A stretch of 64,000 bases of DNA from Paraphoma chrysanthemicola. Taxonomy: Eukaryota > Ascomycota > Dothideomycetes > Pleosporales > Phaeosphaeriaceae. This document shows, piece by piece, positions 10,706 through 21,272 of the stretch. The DNA lies in contig JAGMWG010000011.1 of assembly GCA_020744225.1 (NCBI GenBank), positions 620,001 to 684,000 on the forward strand, given 5' to 3'. Within the stretch, counting starts at the first letter, position 1. Each line of letters begins with the position of its first letter. Under the pieces are notes generated by a model. The model saw nothing but the letters and a program-made list of their open reading frames with translations. It was not told the DNA's origin and ran no database searches. A program made the position numbers and the translations under genes.

Positions 10706-12093
10706 GATGAAAGTTTGAAAAATGTGGTATGAGATACGTTGAGTTCTGCTTCATAAAAGTACGGGGTCTCAGGGACTATATATGGGAGTTCGTCCTGGCG
10801 TTGATTTCGCCCAGGAACGGCCTTCTCCACGCACGGTGTCACTCAATTGGCTCACACATGCCGGCAACGCGACAAGAAAACGTCAACCATACGCAGACTT
10901 CTCGCTGATGATGCATCAGCTCGAGGATCCCTTGTCGCGTGGAGTCGGTACCGCTTTGCGTAGAGCGTGCGTAGTACAGACTAAACTGTTATTGGCTGGC
11001 AATGATGAAACGACTTCTTGACCAACGACAACTGCCCGGTTCCGGTACATGGCATTTCCAGCTGCTCATGCAGAAATGGGCTTTTGCTGGTTTCGACAAA
11101 GGCCGAGAAGTCGTAATTTGCATACGGTTAGAGACCAATCTGGTGTAGCACGAGCCGCTAACCACTTTAATGCGGCCTGCGGAGATGGACCCGCTGGAAG
11201 GTTAGAGCAATTATCCCCTTGGGGCATTCGGGAGCATCGAGACCTCGCCACCTGTAGAATTGTATGGTTGTGCATAACCTTGGAAGAGCGGAGGCAGATT
11301 CCCAAAGCTTATTCTCGCAGACGGCATGGAGAGCCAGCGAGTCTTTTCGGTCCTCTGGGTCCTCTGGGTGTTACGGATCATCAGGATTTCAGCACCACTT
11401 ACAGTATTGCACAAACCCCATAATCCATGCTCTTCTTTAGGGGGCTGTGATCATGAATGAGATCTCAACGCTTTAGCTCCCGCTTCGGATAGATAGAGTT
11501 TAGAAGATCGTGGATCATTGCGGTATATTTCCAGTAATGGTAAGCGTAAAAATCATGACATCTGCCTTGCGGCTTTACATGTTGCTAAGAGGGCCGGGCC
11601 CAAAGCTCTAGAATCAGTGACGACAAGTACCTTGACCTTGGCGTCAACTTTCACCAAGTCTTCCGTTGCACCAATGACACACTTTAGATGACCCACTAGG
11701 CTTAATGTACCCTCAGGTACTGCAATAGGATTTCCGGAACCAGCATGGCCATTGAAAGCGGTGCATGCCATGCAAATTTGACAGGGCCGCAATCTTGCAT
11801 AGTGCATTCACATCCCGCGCCTAGTAGCGAGGTTCTGTCGTCAGAAGCTAGTGATTTTGTTTAACAACTGACGACTACATTACAACTGTGGAGTAAGTCC
11901 TGCAGCCACAAGCCAGGATTGAGACACACATCTGCACCCCACTGTCGCTCAGGTTCCTGCGCCGTGTTCGTCATCATCGTGCCGTAGCCCCGCACTAGGG
12001 TCCACGCGTTGAGGGGTATTCTGGGTAGCTCGAACGCGTCGAGCTCACGGCAGACGAGACATTTTTTCGGAAAGGCATTGAATAGTAACGACA
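10706..12093. other. Shared upstream region of the mysA-like and mysB-like genes
   Basis: A 1.39-kb gap between two divergently transcribed cluster genes, long enough to hold a bidirectional promoter. It has no supported ORF. A minus-strand frame at 11553-11807 is moderately protein-like but lacks homology that I recognise. A TATA-like box near the mysA side is listed separately. Confidence 0.5.
10777..10783 (-). promoter_or_regulatory. TATA-like box upstream of mysA-like gene
   Basis: A TATATAT run lies 72-78 bp upstream of the mysA-like start codon, a plausible distance for a core promoter with a short leader. Short AT runs occur by chance, so this is suggestive only. Confidence 0.35.
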
Positions 12094-13048
12094 ATGGGTG
12101 GCTTTGATCAAAGTAAAGCATACGCTGCGCAAGAAGAGGAGGGTCAATTTTTTGACGATGGACGCGAGATTGAGCTACTGCACTTTGTGTACTCGCACAA
12201 GAATATCGAGAACATACGCGGATCGCCAGAGAACGTTCTAGCTGCCATTGACGAATATGGACGCACGAAGAAGTATCTCATGAATGTCGGAGAGGACAAG
12301 GGACGCATTGTGACGGACTTGATCGCTGAAGTGAAGCCAAAGACAATGGTAACAGCAATTCCTAGACACAGACACAGCTAAGCAAACTAACATGCAACTA
12401 CAGGTCGAACTCGGCGGCTACGTTGGATACTCATGTATTCTCTTCGGCGACGCAGTGCGAAAAGCTGGCGGCGAGAAATACTACAGTCTGGAACGCGATC
12501 CTGCTTTCGCCGCTGTGATCATGTCCCTAGTCGACCTAGCCGGGCTCTCAGACGTTGTCAAAGTAATCGTAGGCTCCAGCGACGAGTCAATAGCACGATT
12601 GACTTCATCTGGCCAACTCAAACACATAGATCTGATGTTCTTGGACCACTACAAGCCCGCCTACACCACAGATCTCAAGCTTGCCGAGGAATTGGGCTTG
12701 ATAACGAAGGGCTCAGTGCTCGCAGCAGATAATGTGATCAAACCTGGCAATCCGCCGTATCTCGAGTACGTGCGATCGAGCGTGGACGAGAAGGTGAAGA
12801 AGGCAAAGGAGGGTGGGGCGAGCAATGTGGATGGCATTGCTGAGACGAATGTCAAGATGTACGAGAAGCGGTATGGCAAGGCAAACTTTAGCCAGAGCAA
12901 AGGCAACCCGAATTTGAAGTATGAGAGCAAGTTGGTGAACAGCTACGAGCCAACGGGCGTACCAGTAAGTTCATTTGCAGCACCTGCAGGATGGAAGGGA
13001 AATTGACTTCAACAGGATGGTATCGAGATCACTAGGTGCGTCGGATAG
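12094..13048 (+). CDS. mysB: COMT-type O-methyltransferase, predicted mycosporine step 2
   Basis: Mg-dependent, SAM-using O-methyltransferase of the catechol O-methyltransferase family. Given its neighbours, its predicted job is to methylate demethyl-4-deoxygadusol to 4-deoxygadusol. Exons 12094-12348, 12404-12964 and 13016-13048 give 282 residues. The last 11-codon exon (DGIEITRCVG) restores a COMT-like C-terminus. Reading through that intron would instead end at 13006. SAM motif I is VELGGYVGYS (from residue 86), the acidic ribose contact is E115 (SLERD), and the metal-binding set is D166 (FLDHYK), D194 and N195 (LAADN), matching the D/D/N triad of COMT. A true catecholamine role is unlikely in a fungus, but methylation of another catechol-like substrate remains possible. 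Confidence 0.85.
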
Positions 13049-13931
13049 AACGAACGAAAGTGTCGAGGTTGATAAGGTGCGCGTAAGTTCATGGTAGTTC
13101 CTAAGGTCGATAAATGTCCCCATGGGACTCTACAATGCAAGGAACAAAATGCGTAAATATGGAGTAACATCACGTTCGAGGGCCTGGAGTCTGTCTGTAA
13201 AGTCCACAGCTATCGCATTTCATGATTCCATCATAAGCTTGAGACAGTAACACCTTGTTGCTTCGCATAACTTTAGGCTCGGATTACAAGGCGTGTCGTT
13301 TAGACAAGAGAAGGATCTCCATAAAGAAAGCAAAGGCAAAACCACTGAAATGTGTTCCCCAAAGGCCTGCTTGTTCATCCTCATACATTCTTGTAATTGT
13401 GGTGAGTTGACCAAAAATGCGCTCACAGCTGACTTTGCCGTGCCATCCATGTATGCAACCCAGAATCTCCTACGATCCTCCATCACGAAAACAAACAACC
13501 CCACTAGTTGTCATCACATTACAACACCAGTTGTGCCGATCGCGGCCCGGCGCCTTGGAACCTGCATGGCTCATGTACCCGCAGGGTGCACAGCTAAGTA
13601 ACATGCAGTGGCAATCATGACGTGAAGACTAAAGTACCTCAGGCTAACATTCCAGACTTACGGAATGCACTATCCCACGCGATCTTGATGCGGACTAAGA
13701 ATGGCGTGACGGGCTACCGATTGTTCCGCTAGCGATCGAGGCATATTCCGGTGGTTGGCGATTTGAAGCGGGTGCGTCGTTGGTTCTTGCGTGTGTGATT
13801 TGTGTGGGAGTTTCGCGAGGACGCGAGAGAAGAACGAAGTCACGTTCTCAGAGTTGGTGGCGCATCGGTCGGCCGCCCCCCCTAACCCCGACAAGCAAAA
13901 GCTTCTGACGGGACACAATACTGTCAACACA
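13049..13931. other. Upstream region of the ATP-grasp gene
   Basis: About 880 bp with short frames only. The reading frame of the ATP-grasp gene is open upstream to about 13791, but it contains no ATG before 13932. No RNA gene or repeat seen. Confidence 0.5.
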
Positions 13932-15491
13932 ATGGCAGACTCTCGCACTGGCTACTACTCTCATGTTGGCAAGAATGGGCTTTTGCTTCTTCTCAGTCTC
14001 ATTACCTTTCCCGTCTCTCTGACTTTTTGCATCCTGGGATCCATCCTCGCCAGCTTCGATCATACACCAAAATCCGAGCTACCTAGAAATGGACCAAACA
14101 CAAATCGCAAGACTATTCTCGTCACGGGCGTCTCCATGACCAAAGGCCTGACCATCGCCCGCAACCTGGCCCAGAACACTCCCCACCGTATCATCGGCGC
14201 AGACATATCCGCCCTATCACCCGGCCGTTTCTCATTCGCCATCTCAAAGTACTTCCGCCTTGTAGCACCCCGTGGCGATGATGCGGAGCCGTACATCGAC
14301 TCTCTGCTTAGCATCATCCGCAGCGAGAAGATTGATCTTTGGATATCATGTTCCAGCGTCGTCGCCGCAGTAGAAGACGGACAAGTCGTTAAACTCGCTG
14401 AGGAAGCCGCCAATGCCGAAGACCGGAAATTTCACGCTATTCAATTCAAAGAAGATGTCGTGGAACGGTTTCATGAGAAGGACAATTTCATCGAATACAT
14501 CGCGGGCCTGAACCTGACGGTCCCAGAATCGTATCGTTGTACATCGCCCGAGGAAGTGCTTAAAGTCTTGATACCATCTGTCAACAAGACCAAAACCACC
14601 AATGGCAAAAACAATACCCAGGACAACAAGAAAGGTAAAAATAAGGACAGGAGATATCTCCTCAAACCCATCGCCGTCAACGATCTCGCCCGCGCCCAAA
14701 TGATGACTCTCCTCCCTCTCCCCGATCAAGAAGCAACAGCAAAATACATCCAGTCCCTGTACATCTCGCCCACCAACCCGTTCCAGCTCCAACAATTCAT
14801 CCCCGGAACAGAATACTGCACGCACGCACTCGTGATTCGGGGCCATGTCAAAGCATTCACATGTTGTCCGAGTTCCGAACTCCTAATGCATTACGCCGCG
14901 TTGCCCGCGCCTCCGCGCTCGAAACTCGCGCAGGCGATGCTCGCGTTTACGCAGACTGTTGCGCGCGACGGCGGGCGGGACTTCACGGGGCATTTGAGTT
15001 TTGATTTTTTGGTTGAAGATGGGCAGGATGGAGGAGAAGAGGGTGATGGAGATGTGGTATTGTACCCAATCGAGTGTAACCCCAGAGCACACACAGCTGT
15101 CGTTTTGTTCGACAATACGCCTGAAATGGCAGATGCGTACATGTCTGTTTTCGACGACGAGGTCTCGGATTATAACAAGAGTACGCCGATATATCCGCGG
15201 TCGCCAGCGCCGGCTTATTATTGGCTTGGTCACGATCTAGTCACCTTTGGAACTCTGCCGGTTTTGGATATGGTTGCTGGGATTGGGTCGTGGCAGGATG
15301 TTGTTGAGGGGATGGGAACGTTGGCGAAGCATTTGATGTATTGGACGGATGGGACGTTTACGGTTGCGGATCCATGGCCGTTTCTGGTCTTGTATCATTT
15401 GTACTGGCCTGCGAGGTTTGTGGACGCCTTGAGTACGGGAAAGAAGTGGAGTCGGATCAATGTTAGCACGACGAAGATGTTCGAGGGATAA
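13932..15491 (+). CDS. mysC: Membrane-anchored ATP-grasp ligase, MysC role
   Basis: Predicted ATP-dependent ligase that condenses 4-deoxygadusol with an amino acid to give an oxo-mycosporine. Single exon, 519 residues from the first ATG. A hydrophobic segment at about residues 16-41 (GLLLLLSLITFPVSLTF and on) predicts an N-terminal membrane anchor. A Rossmann-like pre-ATP-grasp domain follows (ILVTGVSMTKGLTIARNLA, 62-80). The ATP-grasp core has K245 (YLLKPI), the hinge region QQFIPGTEYCTHALV (about 287-301), FTGHLSFDFL (351-360), and the metal-binding ECNPR with E381, N383 and R385. A Lys/Asn-rich insert (about 218-240) looks disordered. Cyanobacterial MysC, as known, is soluble, so the anchor is notable. 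The gene ends 93 bp from the convergent UTP13. Outside the cluster this would be only a generic ATP-grasp protein. Confidence 0.85.
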   Translation: MADSRTGYYSHVGKNGLLLLLSLITFPVSLTFCILGSILASFDHTPKSELPRNGPNTNRKTILVTGVSMTKGLTIARNLAQNTPHRIIGADISALSPGRFSFAISKYFRLVAPRGDDAEPYIDSLLSIIRSEKIDLWISCSSVVAAVEDGQVVKLAEEAANAEDRKFHAIQFKEDVVERFHEKDNFIEYIAGLNLTVPESYRCTSPEEVLKVLIPSVNKTKTTNGKNNTQDNKKGKNKDRRYLLKPIAVNDLARAQMMTLLPLPDQEATAKYIQSLYISPTNPFQLQQFIPGTEYCTHALVIRGHVKAFTCCPSSELLMHYAALPAPPRSKLAQAMLAFTQTVARDGGRDFTGHLSFDFLVEDGQDGGEEGDGDVVLYPIECNPRAHTAVVLFDNTPEMADAYMSVFDDEVSDYNKSTPIYPRSPAPAYYWLGHDLVTFGTLPVLDMVAGIGSWQDVVEGMGTLAKHLMYWTDGTFTVADPWPFLVLYHLYWPARFVDALSTGKKWSRINVSTTKMFEG

Positions 15492-15584
15492 AGCCATCAT
15501 GTGCACAGGCATGAAATTATGGCGAAAGGAAGGACCATCTGGACGCGAAAGAAGGGGTATACACATTCCAAGAACGTCTAATAT

Positions 15585-18352
15585 CTAATCCACCATGATC
15601 ATGTCTTGGTTGAGACCAAGACTTGATGTGCCGTTTGTAATCGCTTTGATGTCGCCCACTTCATCCATTTCTCGGAGAGTGAAGTCGAGGAGATAGCTTT
15701 CGTCTACCAGCTCCTCGACCCTCTTGTAGTGCCGCTCACTGTAAGCACGGATGGCGTCAAGTACGTCCTTCAAGCTACCCTTGGTACTGACTTTGCCACC
15801 TGGTCTCAAGCTCGCTAGTCTGGACGCTGGATATGATTTGACCACTGCCCAGAGGACCTTTTGGGCGACAGGCGCAGTCCGGACGTTTGTGTTCCAGTCG
15901 CGCAGCCTTAGGAGAAGTTTGTAAAGCTGCTCGTCTGCCAAACTTCCAACCACCTCGTCGACTGAAGCAAGCCCAGTCATGCTCCCATGATCTGGACTTT
16001 CAGTTTCGACGACGCTCTTGAACAGCGAGAACAGCCGACCTGGTTGATCCATTTGCAATGCTAGAACGATTGCCTCCCGGTAGTTTCCTGCATAGGCATA
16101 GTTCTGTAGCTTTTGATCAAGCTCTACACGCTCCGTCTCCGCTGTTGTGGCTGCCTCGAGCGTCGCGCTGGTTGTGTCTTTCCAAAACGTGATGACGCTG
16201 TCACCACCACCTGATACGAGAGTGCCGGTTGTGGGATGCGAGACCAACGCCCATACACGATCGGTATGGTTGTCGAGTGTAGACATGGTTTCACCAGAAG
16301 CAGAGTCCCAGATCTTGACAAGTCCATCACCAGCAGCAGATGCCAGTTGCGAGCCTCGTTTATCTCTCGCGTCCACAGGTCGATATGGTAGCCATGCTAA
16401 CTTCAAGACGCTGTTCGAATGCCCTTCGAGCGTAAGAAGGCAGCTGTAATCAGCCAAACTCCAGACCTTGACAGTCTTGTCGCCGCTTCCTGTCGCTATT
16501 AGGCCCTTGTTTCCCGAATTGGGAACTTGTGAGTCTTTTGGTGCGAATTTGACAGTCCACACACCACGACGATGCCCCCGGAGCACGCCGATAGCCTCTC
16601 CTTCGGCCGCTGAGTAGATCTTGACCGTCCGATCTTGTGATGCAGAAGCGAACAATGTGGCAGATGGGTCAATATCGATCGCATTGATGTCCTTGTCGTG
16701 CGCCTTGCGAGTATACTTGGCGCGCAGCTTCTGTTTCATCTCCTTCGTGACATCCCAACGCTTGACTGTTCTGTCCTGGGAGCCCGTGACGATGTACGCA
16801 GGCGGGTGCGATAGCGGGTCCGTGTAAGCTGCGGATGACTCTTGTGGTATGGCATGTGGCAGGGCGATTGCTCCCAGCGATTCTGCGTGACCAGTCAAAA
16901 CGGCTGCGCATGTGTACGAATCATTGGCGGGATCGATTCTCCATAATCGTGCTGTATTGTCCTTCGATGCAGTCGCGAGCCAGTGTCCTGACCAGTCGAC
17001 ATCCAGAGATATGACAATGTCTTCGTGTCCTTTTAGAAGCCCTACATCTGCACCAAAGTATCTACCTTGCGTGGCATCGTCCTCAGCGCCTGACTCAGCA
17101 AGTGTTACTATTCGAATGTCCTCTGAGTTTGTGTTCAGCGCCAACATGGACTTGTCGCGGCCAACGTATGCTATATCGATGACCTCGTCGTGTGTTCCGG
17201 ACACTCTTCGGTAGATCGGCAGTGGTTCGATGGGGGTCTCGCCAAATGGTGACTTCAGCGGCTGAAGGGAATGGAAGTTGAGGACTTGATCGGCATGCAC
17301 CGACACAAGGTATGGTAAGGCGGTGTGGTGCAGGATATTGACTATTTCGTCTGTCTCGGTTCCTGCCTCCTGCTCTTGCGTAAGCTCTTGGCCGGTGGCC
17401 GACGACCATAACCGGACTCGACCATTCTCGCCTCCAGAATATATGACTTGTGAGCCAGAAACGAAGCCTGCACTCTCAATGCCTTCTAGCGCTGCGATTG
17501 TTCGTTGCGGCTTCCACCGCTGTGAGTCCCACAGAATTAGTGTTTTGTCTCTGCTGCCGGAAACCAAAGTTTTCTCATCCGACGAGTAGTGTAAAGAGCG
17601 AACAACAGAGACGTGGGAGTCAAGGACAGCGATGCTCTTCCTCTTGTGTAGGTCCCAGATCCGGATCTTGCCATCCTCGGCGCCTGATGCAAGGCGGAAT
17701 TCGATATTGCTGTCGCCGGACTCAGCCTCCGATTGCTGTTCCTGTTGCGACTTTCTCCGTTTTCTCTTCTTATTGTTCTCTGAGTCGCCAGACTCTCGCG
17801 ACACGACTTCAACCTCGAAGAAGTGTAATGCAGACACGACTCCTCCATGGCCATGGAAGGTATGCGTGGTGTATCCTCCACGAATGTCCCACACCTTGAC
17901 AATGCCATCTGCACCGCCAGTAGCCACGAGCGTTCCTGTGCGGTCCACAGCCAATGTCACTACCGGCGAAGAATGCGGCCGCAATGTCCGGAGGAGTTCG
18001 AGCTCAAGTGTTTCATCATCGTTTTCTGGGTCGTTGATAGCGTACAGGCGCAGAGAAAGCGACCGGGAGCATATGATGAGGTGGGATGCCGATGGAGTCA
18101 CTGCTCATGTCAGTACATGAAAACCCCTCTCAGGACAGGCGACTTACGCGAGAGCGACGTTATGGTCTCTCCGTCTCCCTCTATACGTCCCAATTCTTTG
18201 CCATTTGTGAGGTTGGTAAGAAGTACATCCTCTCCCAAGCTTGCAGCCAGAATGCGCCCATCCGCACTGAGGGACAAACTCCCGCCTGAATAGATTGGCT
18301 GTAGTGTGCGGTCGATCTCGTAAGTCGTTCTCACTGCGGCTCTTTGTGCCAT
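15585..18352 (-). CDS. UTP13: U3 snoRNP protein Utp13 (TBL3), WD40 protein
   Basis: Component of the UTP-B subcomplex of the small-subunit processome, needed in the nucleolus for early cleavages of pre-18S rRNA. Exons 18148-18352 and 15585-18100 (47-nt intron) give 906 residues, close to the usual size of about 800-900. It starts MAQRAAVRTTYEIDRTLQPI. Two WD40 propellers are indicated by many repeats ending in WD-type dipeptides (VKVWDIRGG, IRIWDLHKRK, LILWDSQRWK, ARLWRIDP, VKRWDVTKE, VKVWSLADY, VKIWDSASG, ITFWKDTT). The helical Utp13 C-terminal domain follows (QNYAYAGNYREAIVLALQMD and on). An acidic/Lys-rich insert between repeats, around KKRKRRKSQQEQQSE, is typical of fungal orthologues. 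It is divergent from the next gene, with 297 bp between the starts. Confidence 0.94.
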
Positions 18353-18649
18353 CTTGTAAATGTGCCTCGGGCGATGTGTATTGTAAGTTGCGCATGGGAG
18401 TCGCGAAATTTTGGGAACTTTTCTTATCGATAAGAGCTGCGGGAAGGCGCGCTGACGTCTGGGGAAGTCGCGTCCATCTCGGCCTCTCCAACAGCCTGAC
18501 AGCAATGGAAGCTTCAGATTCACGTAGTTGAGCTATTCTCTCTAACCAAATGTATCCTTAGCACTCACGATGGGCCGTCAAGCCTACCTGTCCAAGCTTG
18601 CATTTGTATATTCTCACGCTCTCTGAACTCAACACCGACAGCACTGACG

Positions 18650-20551
18650 ATGCGACAGGGGAGATCAGCATTCGAGCCGACGCAAGATGTGACACAGTCA
18701 GAAGACTACATTCAGTTGAGGTCTTCCCAAGCAGAACTACCTGCGCGCTACCAGCAGTTCAATGGCAACAACTACGTCCAGCTATACGATGAGCGAGGCA
18801 ACCCAATCAACCCACGCTCTCGCGAATACGGAAAGAAGTTCAGAAATGCCCAGAATGATGTGCTCGCGGCCGTAGGCGTAGTTGAGCGGCGCCAGTCGCC
18901 TTCTGATGCCCTGCCTGGCTCATATGCGGAGCGCTTGGATGAGCTAGAATTTGAGGACACTATTGGCAGTGTGCTTGGAGCAACTCTGACACTCACTGAG
19001 AACCTATGCACTTGGTGGGTTGGATCGATTCGAGACAGAGTTCTGGTAAGTCTGCTTCGACACTCATCTCGGCTGGACACTCACCGATCTACAGACTTTC
19101 CGATATCATGATGCTATGCCGTTTGCGCGAATCATACAGTTGGAGCACGTGGTGTCCGGAAATTCTATCATATACACAAGCTTCATACCTAGAGTCGCAG
19201 CAACAGTATGTGCGCAGACTATTCTGTACAACGCATTTGTCTTTCAGCCCTTTGTGCGGCTTATGGACATCACTGGCGCTAGTTCGAAGACACGCAGAAT
19301 CTACCGGTTGTCGAAAGACGCCTTGAAGCTGGGGTCAGTGTTTCGACCATCGCTTTGCTCATATCGCTGATCACAGCCAGCCTTCGCTTGAGTCTCGAGA
19401 TCCTATTTTTCCCCTTCGCATACCATGCCGACTTGCAGCGGTTGGGTCTGATCTCAGCTCGACCATTCCTCCCACACTGGAAGTCGCTTTTACCACTGTC
19501 GAGTCATTCGCCAATAACTCCATTCTCAATCTACTACGAACCCACGACGTCGATCGCAAATTTTGCAAAGGCCATCTTGACATCGCCACTGGTCTTCGTA
19601 TGCGTCGAGCATTTTTATGAGCGCTGGGTGTACGCTGCCATCAATGAAGCCGTTGATTCATCTATCCTGCGTCCCGACAATCCGGATCTTGTAAGCCCCG
19701 ACGCAGGCAGGAAGCACCGGCTGACTACGATCCTGGGTCTACGGCGAAAGTCTCCGCTCGTTGTGAGGCGCACGATCAATAAGCTGCTCTCTGGCTTAGG
19801 CTGGGCCATGCCACTTGAGCAACAGGCCGGCTTCCAGGCATCTGAGTCTCAAATTCAGGTTGATTCCACGGAGGCACAAACTATTGAAGTGGGCGGTACC
19901 ACTGTGACGAATCTCACCCCGCTAGACGTTCCAATACTGCAGAGACAAGCCGATCCGCCCATCCATATCCCGTCAGTCCATGAAGGGGAACGCCCAACAA
20001 CTCCAACAACCCCGATAATTGACCCGCATTTCGACGACGACGATCCCAGAATCAGAATCACCAACCGCGAAGGCATCGTCGAGATGGAAGTCCGGCTGCC
20101 GCCACGTATACTCTCTACACACACCGAGGTCGCCGATGCTCTCGCGCCGTCACAAGCGTCGCGACCGTCTCGAGCACGCTCGGGTGTGCGTCATTCGAGT
20201 GATCGACCGTACCATCGCGTCTCTGTGCTCTCCATGGAATCGTCCCAAATGATCAGCTCCATCGTCAAAGCCCAGCTCGTCGGGCTCGCAGTGTTGCCAC
20301 TTAAATTCATCATGCTACGTCTCGTAGCATCACACTTTATCCATCGCAACGGCGACGCACATAGCCTCTCGCGCACCGTGCTACCGCTACCTGACCTCGG
20401 AGATCTCAGCTGGCGGTCCATTGGTACGCAATTATCTCGGCTACTGCTTTGCAATGGTCTTGAGATTACGATTGATCTCGCGCTTTGGAGCGTACAACAT
20501 GCCATCACCCTGAGCCTCGGGAAAGAATGGTTCGATTGGGGCGAACTTTGA
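18650..20551 (+). CDS. Uncharacterised fungal membrane protein
   Basis: Exons 18650-19045, 19095-19333 and 19381-20551 join to 601 residues. The introns are 49 and 47 nt with GTAAGT and GTCAGT donors. The N-terminal half is soluble, with YDERGNPINPRSREYGKKF near residue 45. Several hydrophobic segments follow: LEILFFPFAY, LTSPLVFVCVEHFYERWVY, AQLVGLAVLPLKFIMLRLV, and a C-terminal one around LEITIDLALWSVQHAITLSL. Between residues roughly 330 and 480 lies a Pro/Thr-rich, probably cytosolic, loop. The layout resembles the modified mitochondrial carrier proteins of the outer membrane, but I see no carrier signature motif, so no function is assigned. The start is the first ATG in frame. An ATG at 18570 reaches a stop after 18 codons and could be a uORF. 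Confidence 0.75.
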
Positions 20552-21272
20552 GACGTACCTACACGCCTAGTGCGACGTCGTATATTGCTGGCATGGTGCT
20601 GTACAGTACATGCACGACGCGTTACCCCACAATTGGGATCTGGTAGCTCGCGATATTCGCCGAGGAGTAGACCGCGCCGTACAACAGTCCCTGGATGTGT
20701 TTGAGGTGGCAACACAAAAGTCTTGATGCAGCCAGTAGAAGACGCACGACGATATGCGCGGAATGGTGGTTGAAGAACTCAAGCTCTGCCTACGGATTGG
20801 TTCAAGGCTCATTCGACCGAGTCACACTGGCATATAATGCTGTGTGTTGAGTGCTGGGACATTTCGTCCAGGGGGGCTTAATGTCTCCCAACGATATACG
20901 TGCCCAAGCCACGTACTAGGCACAGAATGTGCGATGTCTTCATGACCTCATGAGCTTTTTGCCTTAATTAAATATACGAGGTCTACTTGCACGTTCTAAG
21001 GAGAGGAGAAAGATGCTTTTCATTCGGCTAGCATCACCGCCTGCGGCACCAGCGGCTCCTCATTTGAACTCACGTATCCAAGTGTGCGCGAAGATGAGAC
21101 ACCAGGAGTGGTATTCGGACAGACTCGCCGAGACTTGGTTCGAATAAAGTAGGGAAGTACAGTATGGTACAGTGTGGCAAGCCCGACGGCAAAGGTGTGC
21201 CTGCCAATGTAGACGACGAAGTACAGTGTTTGCAACAGACGGCTCATGAATTTGATAAATCAGTCTATACAT
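20552..21272. other. Intergenic region between convergent genes
   Basis: About 720 bp between two convergent genes, with a short AT-rich patch near 20960-20985. No supported ORF, RNA gene or repeat. It presumably holds the 3' UTRs. Confidence 0.5.

Noticed and set aside
11553..11807. 84-codon minus-strand ORF in the mysA/mysB promoter gap
   Set aside because: Moderately protein-like but starts without ATG and has no recognised family. It could be a decayed gene, but nothing supports it further.
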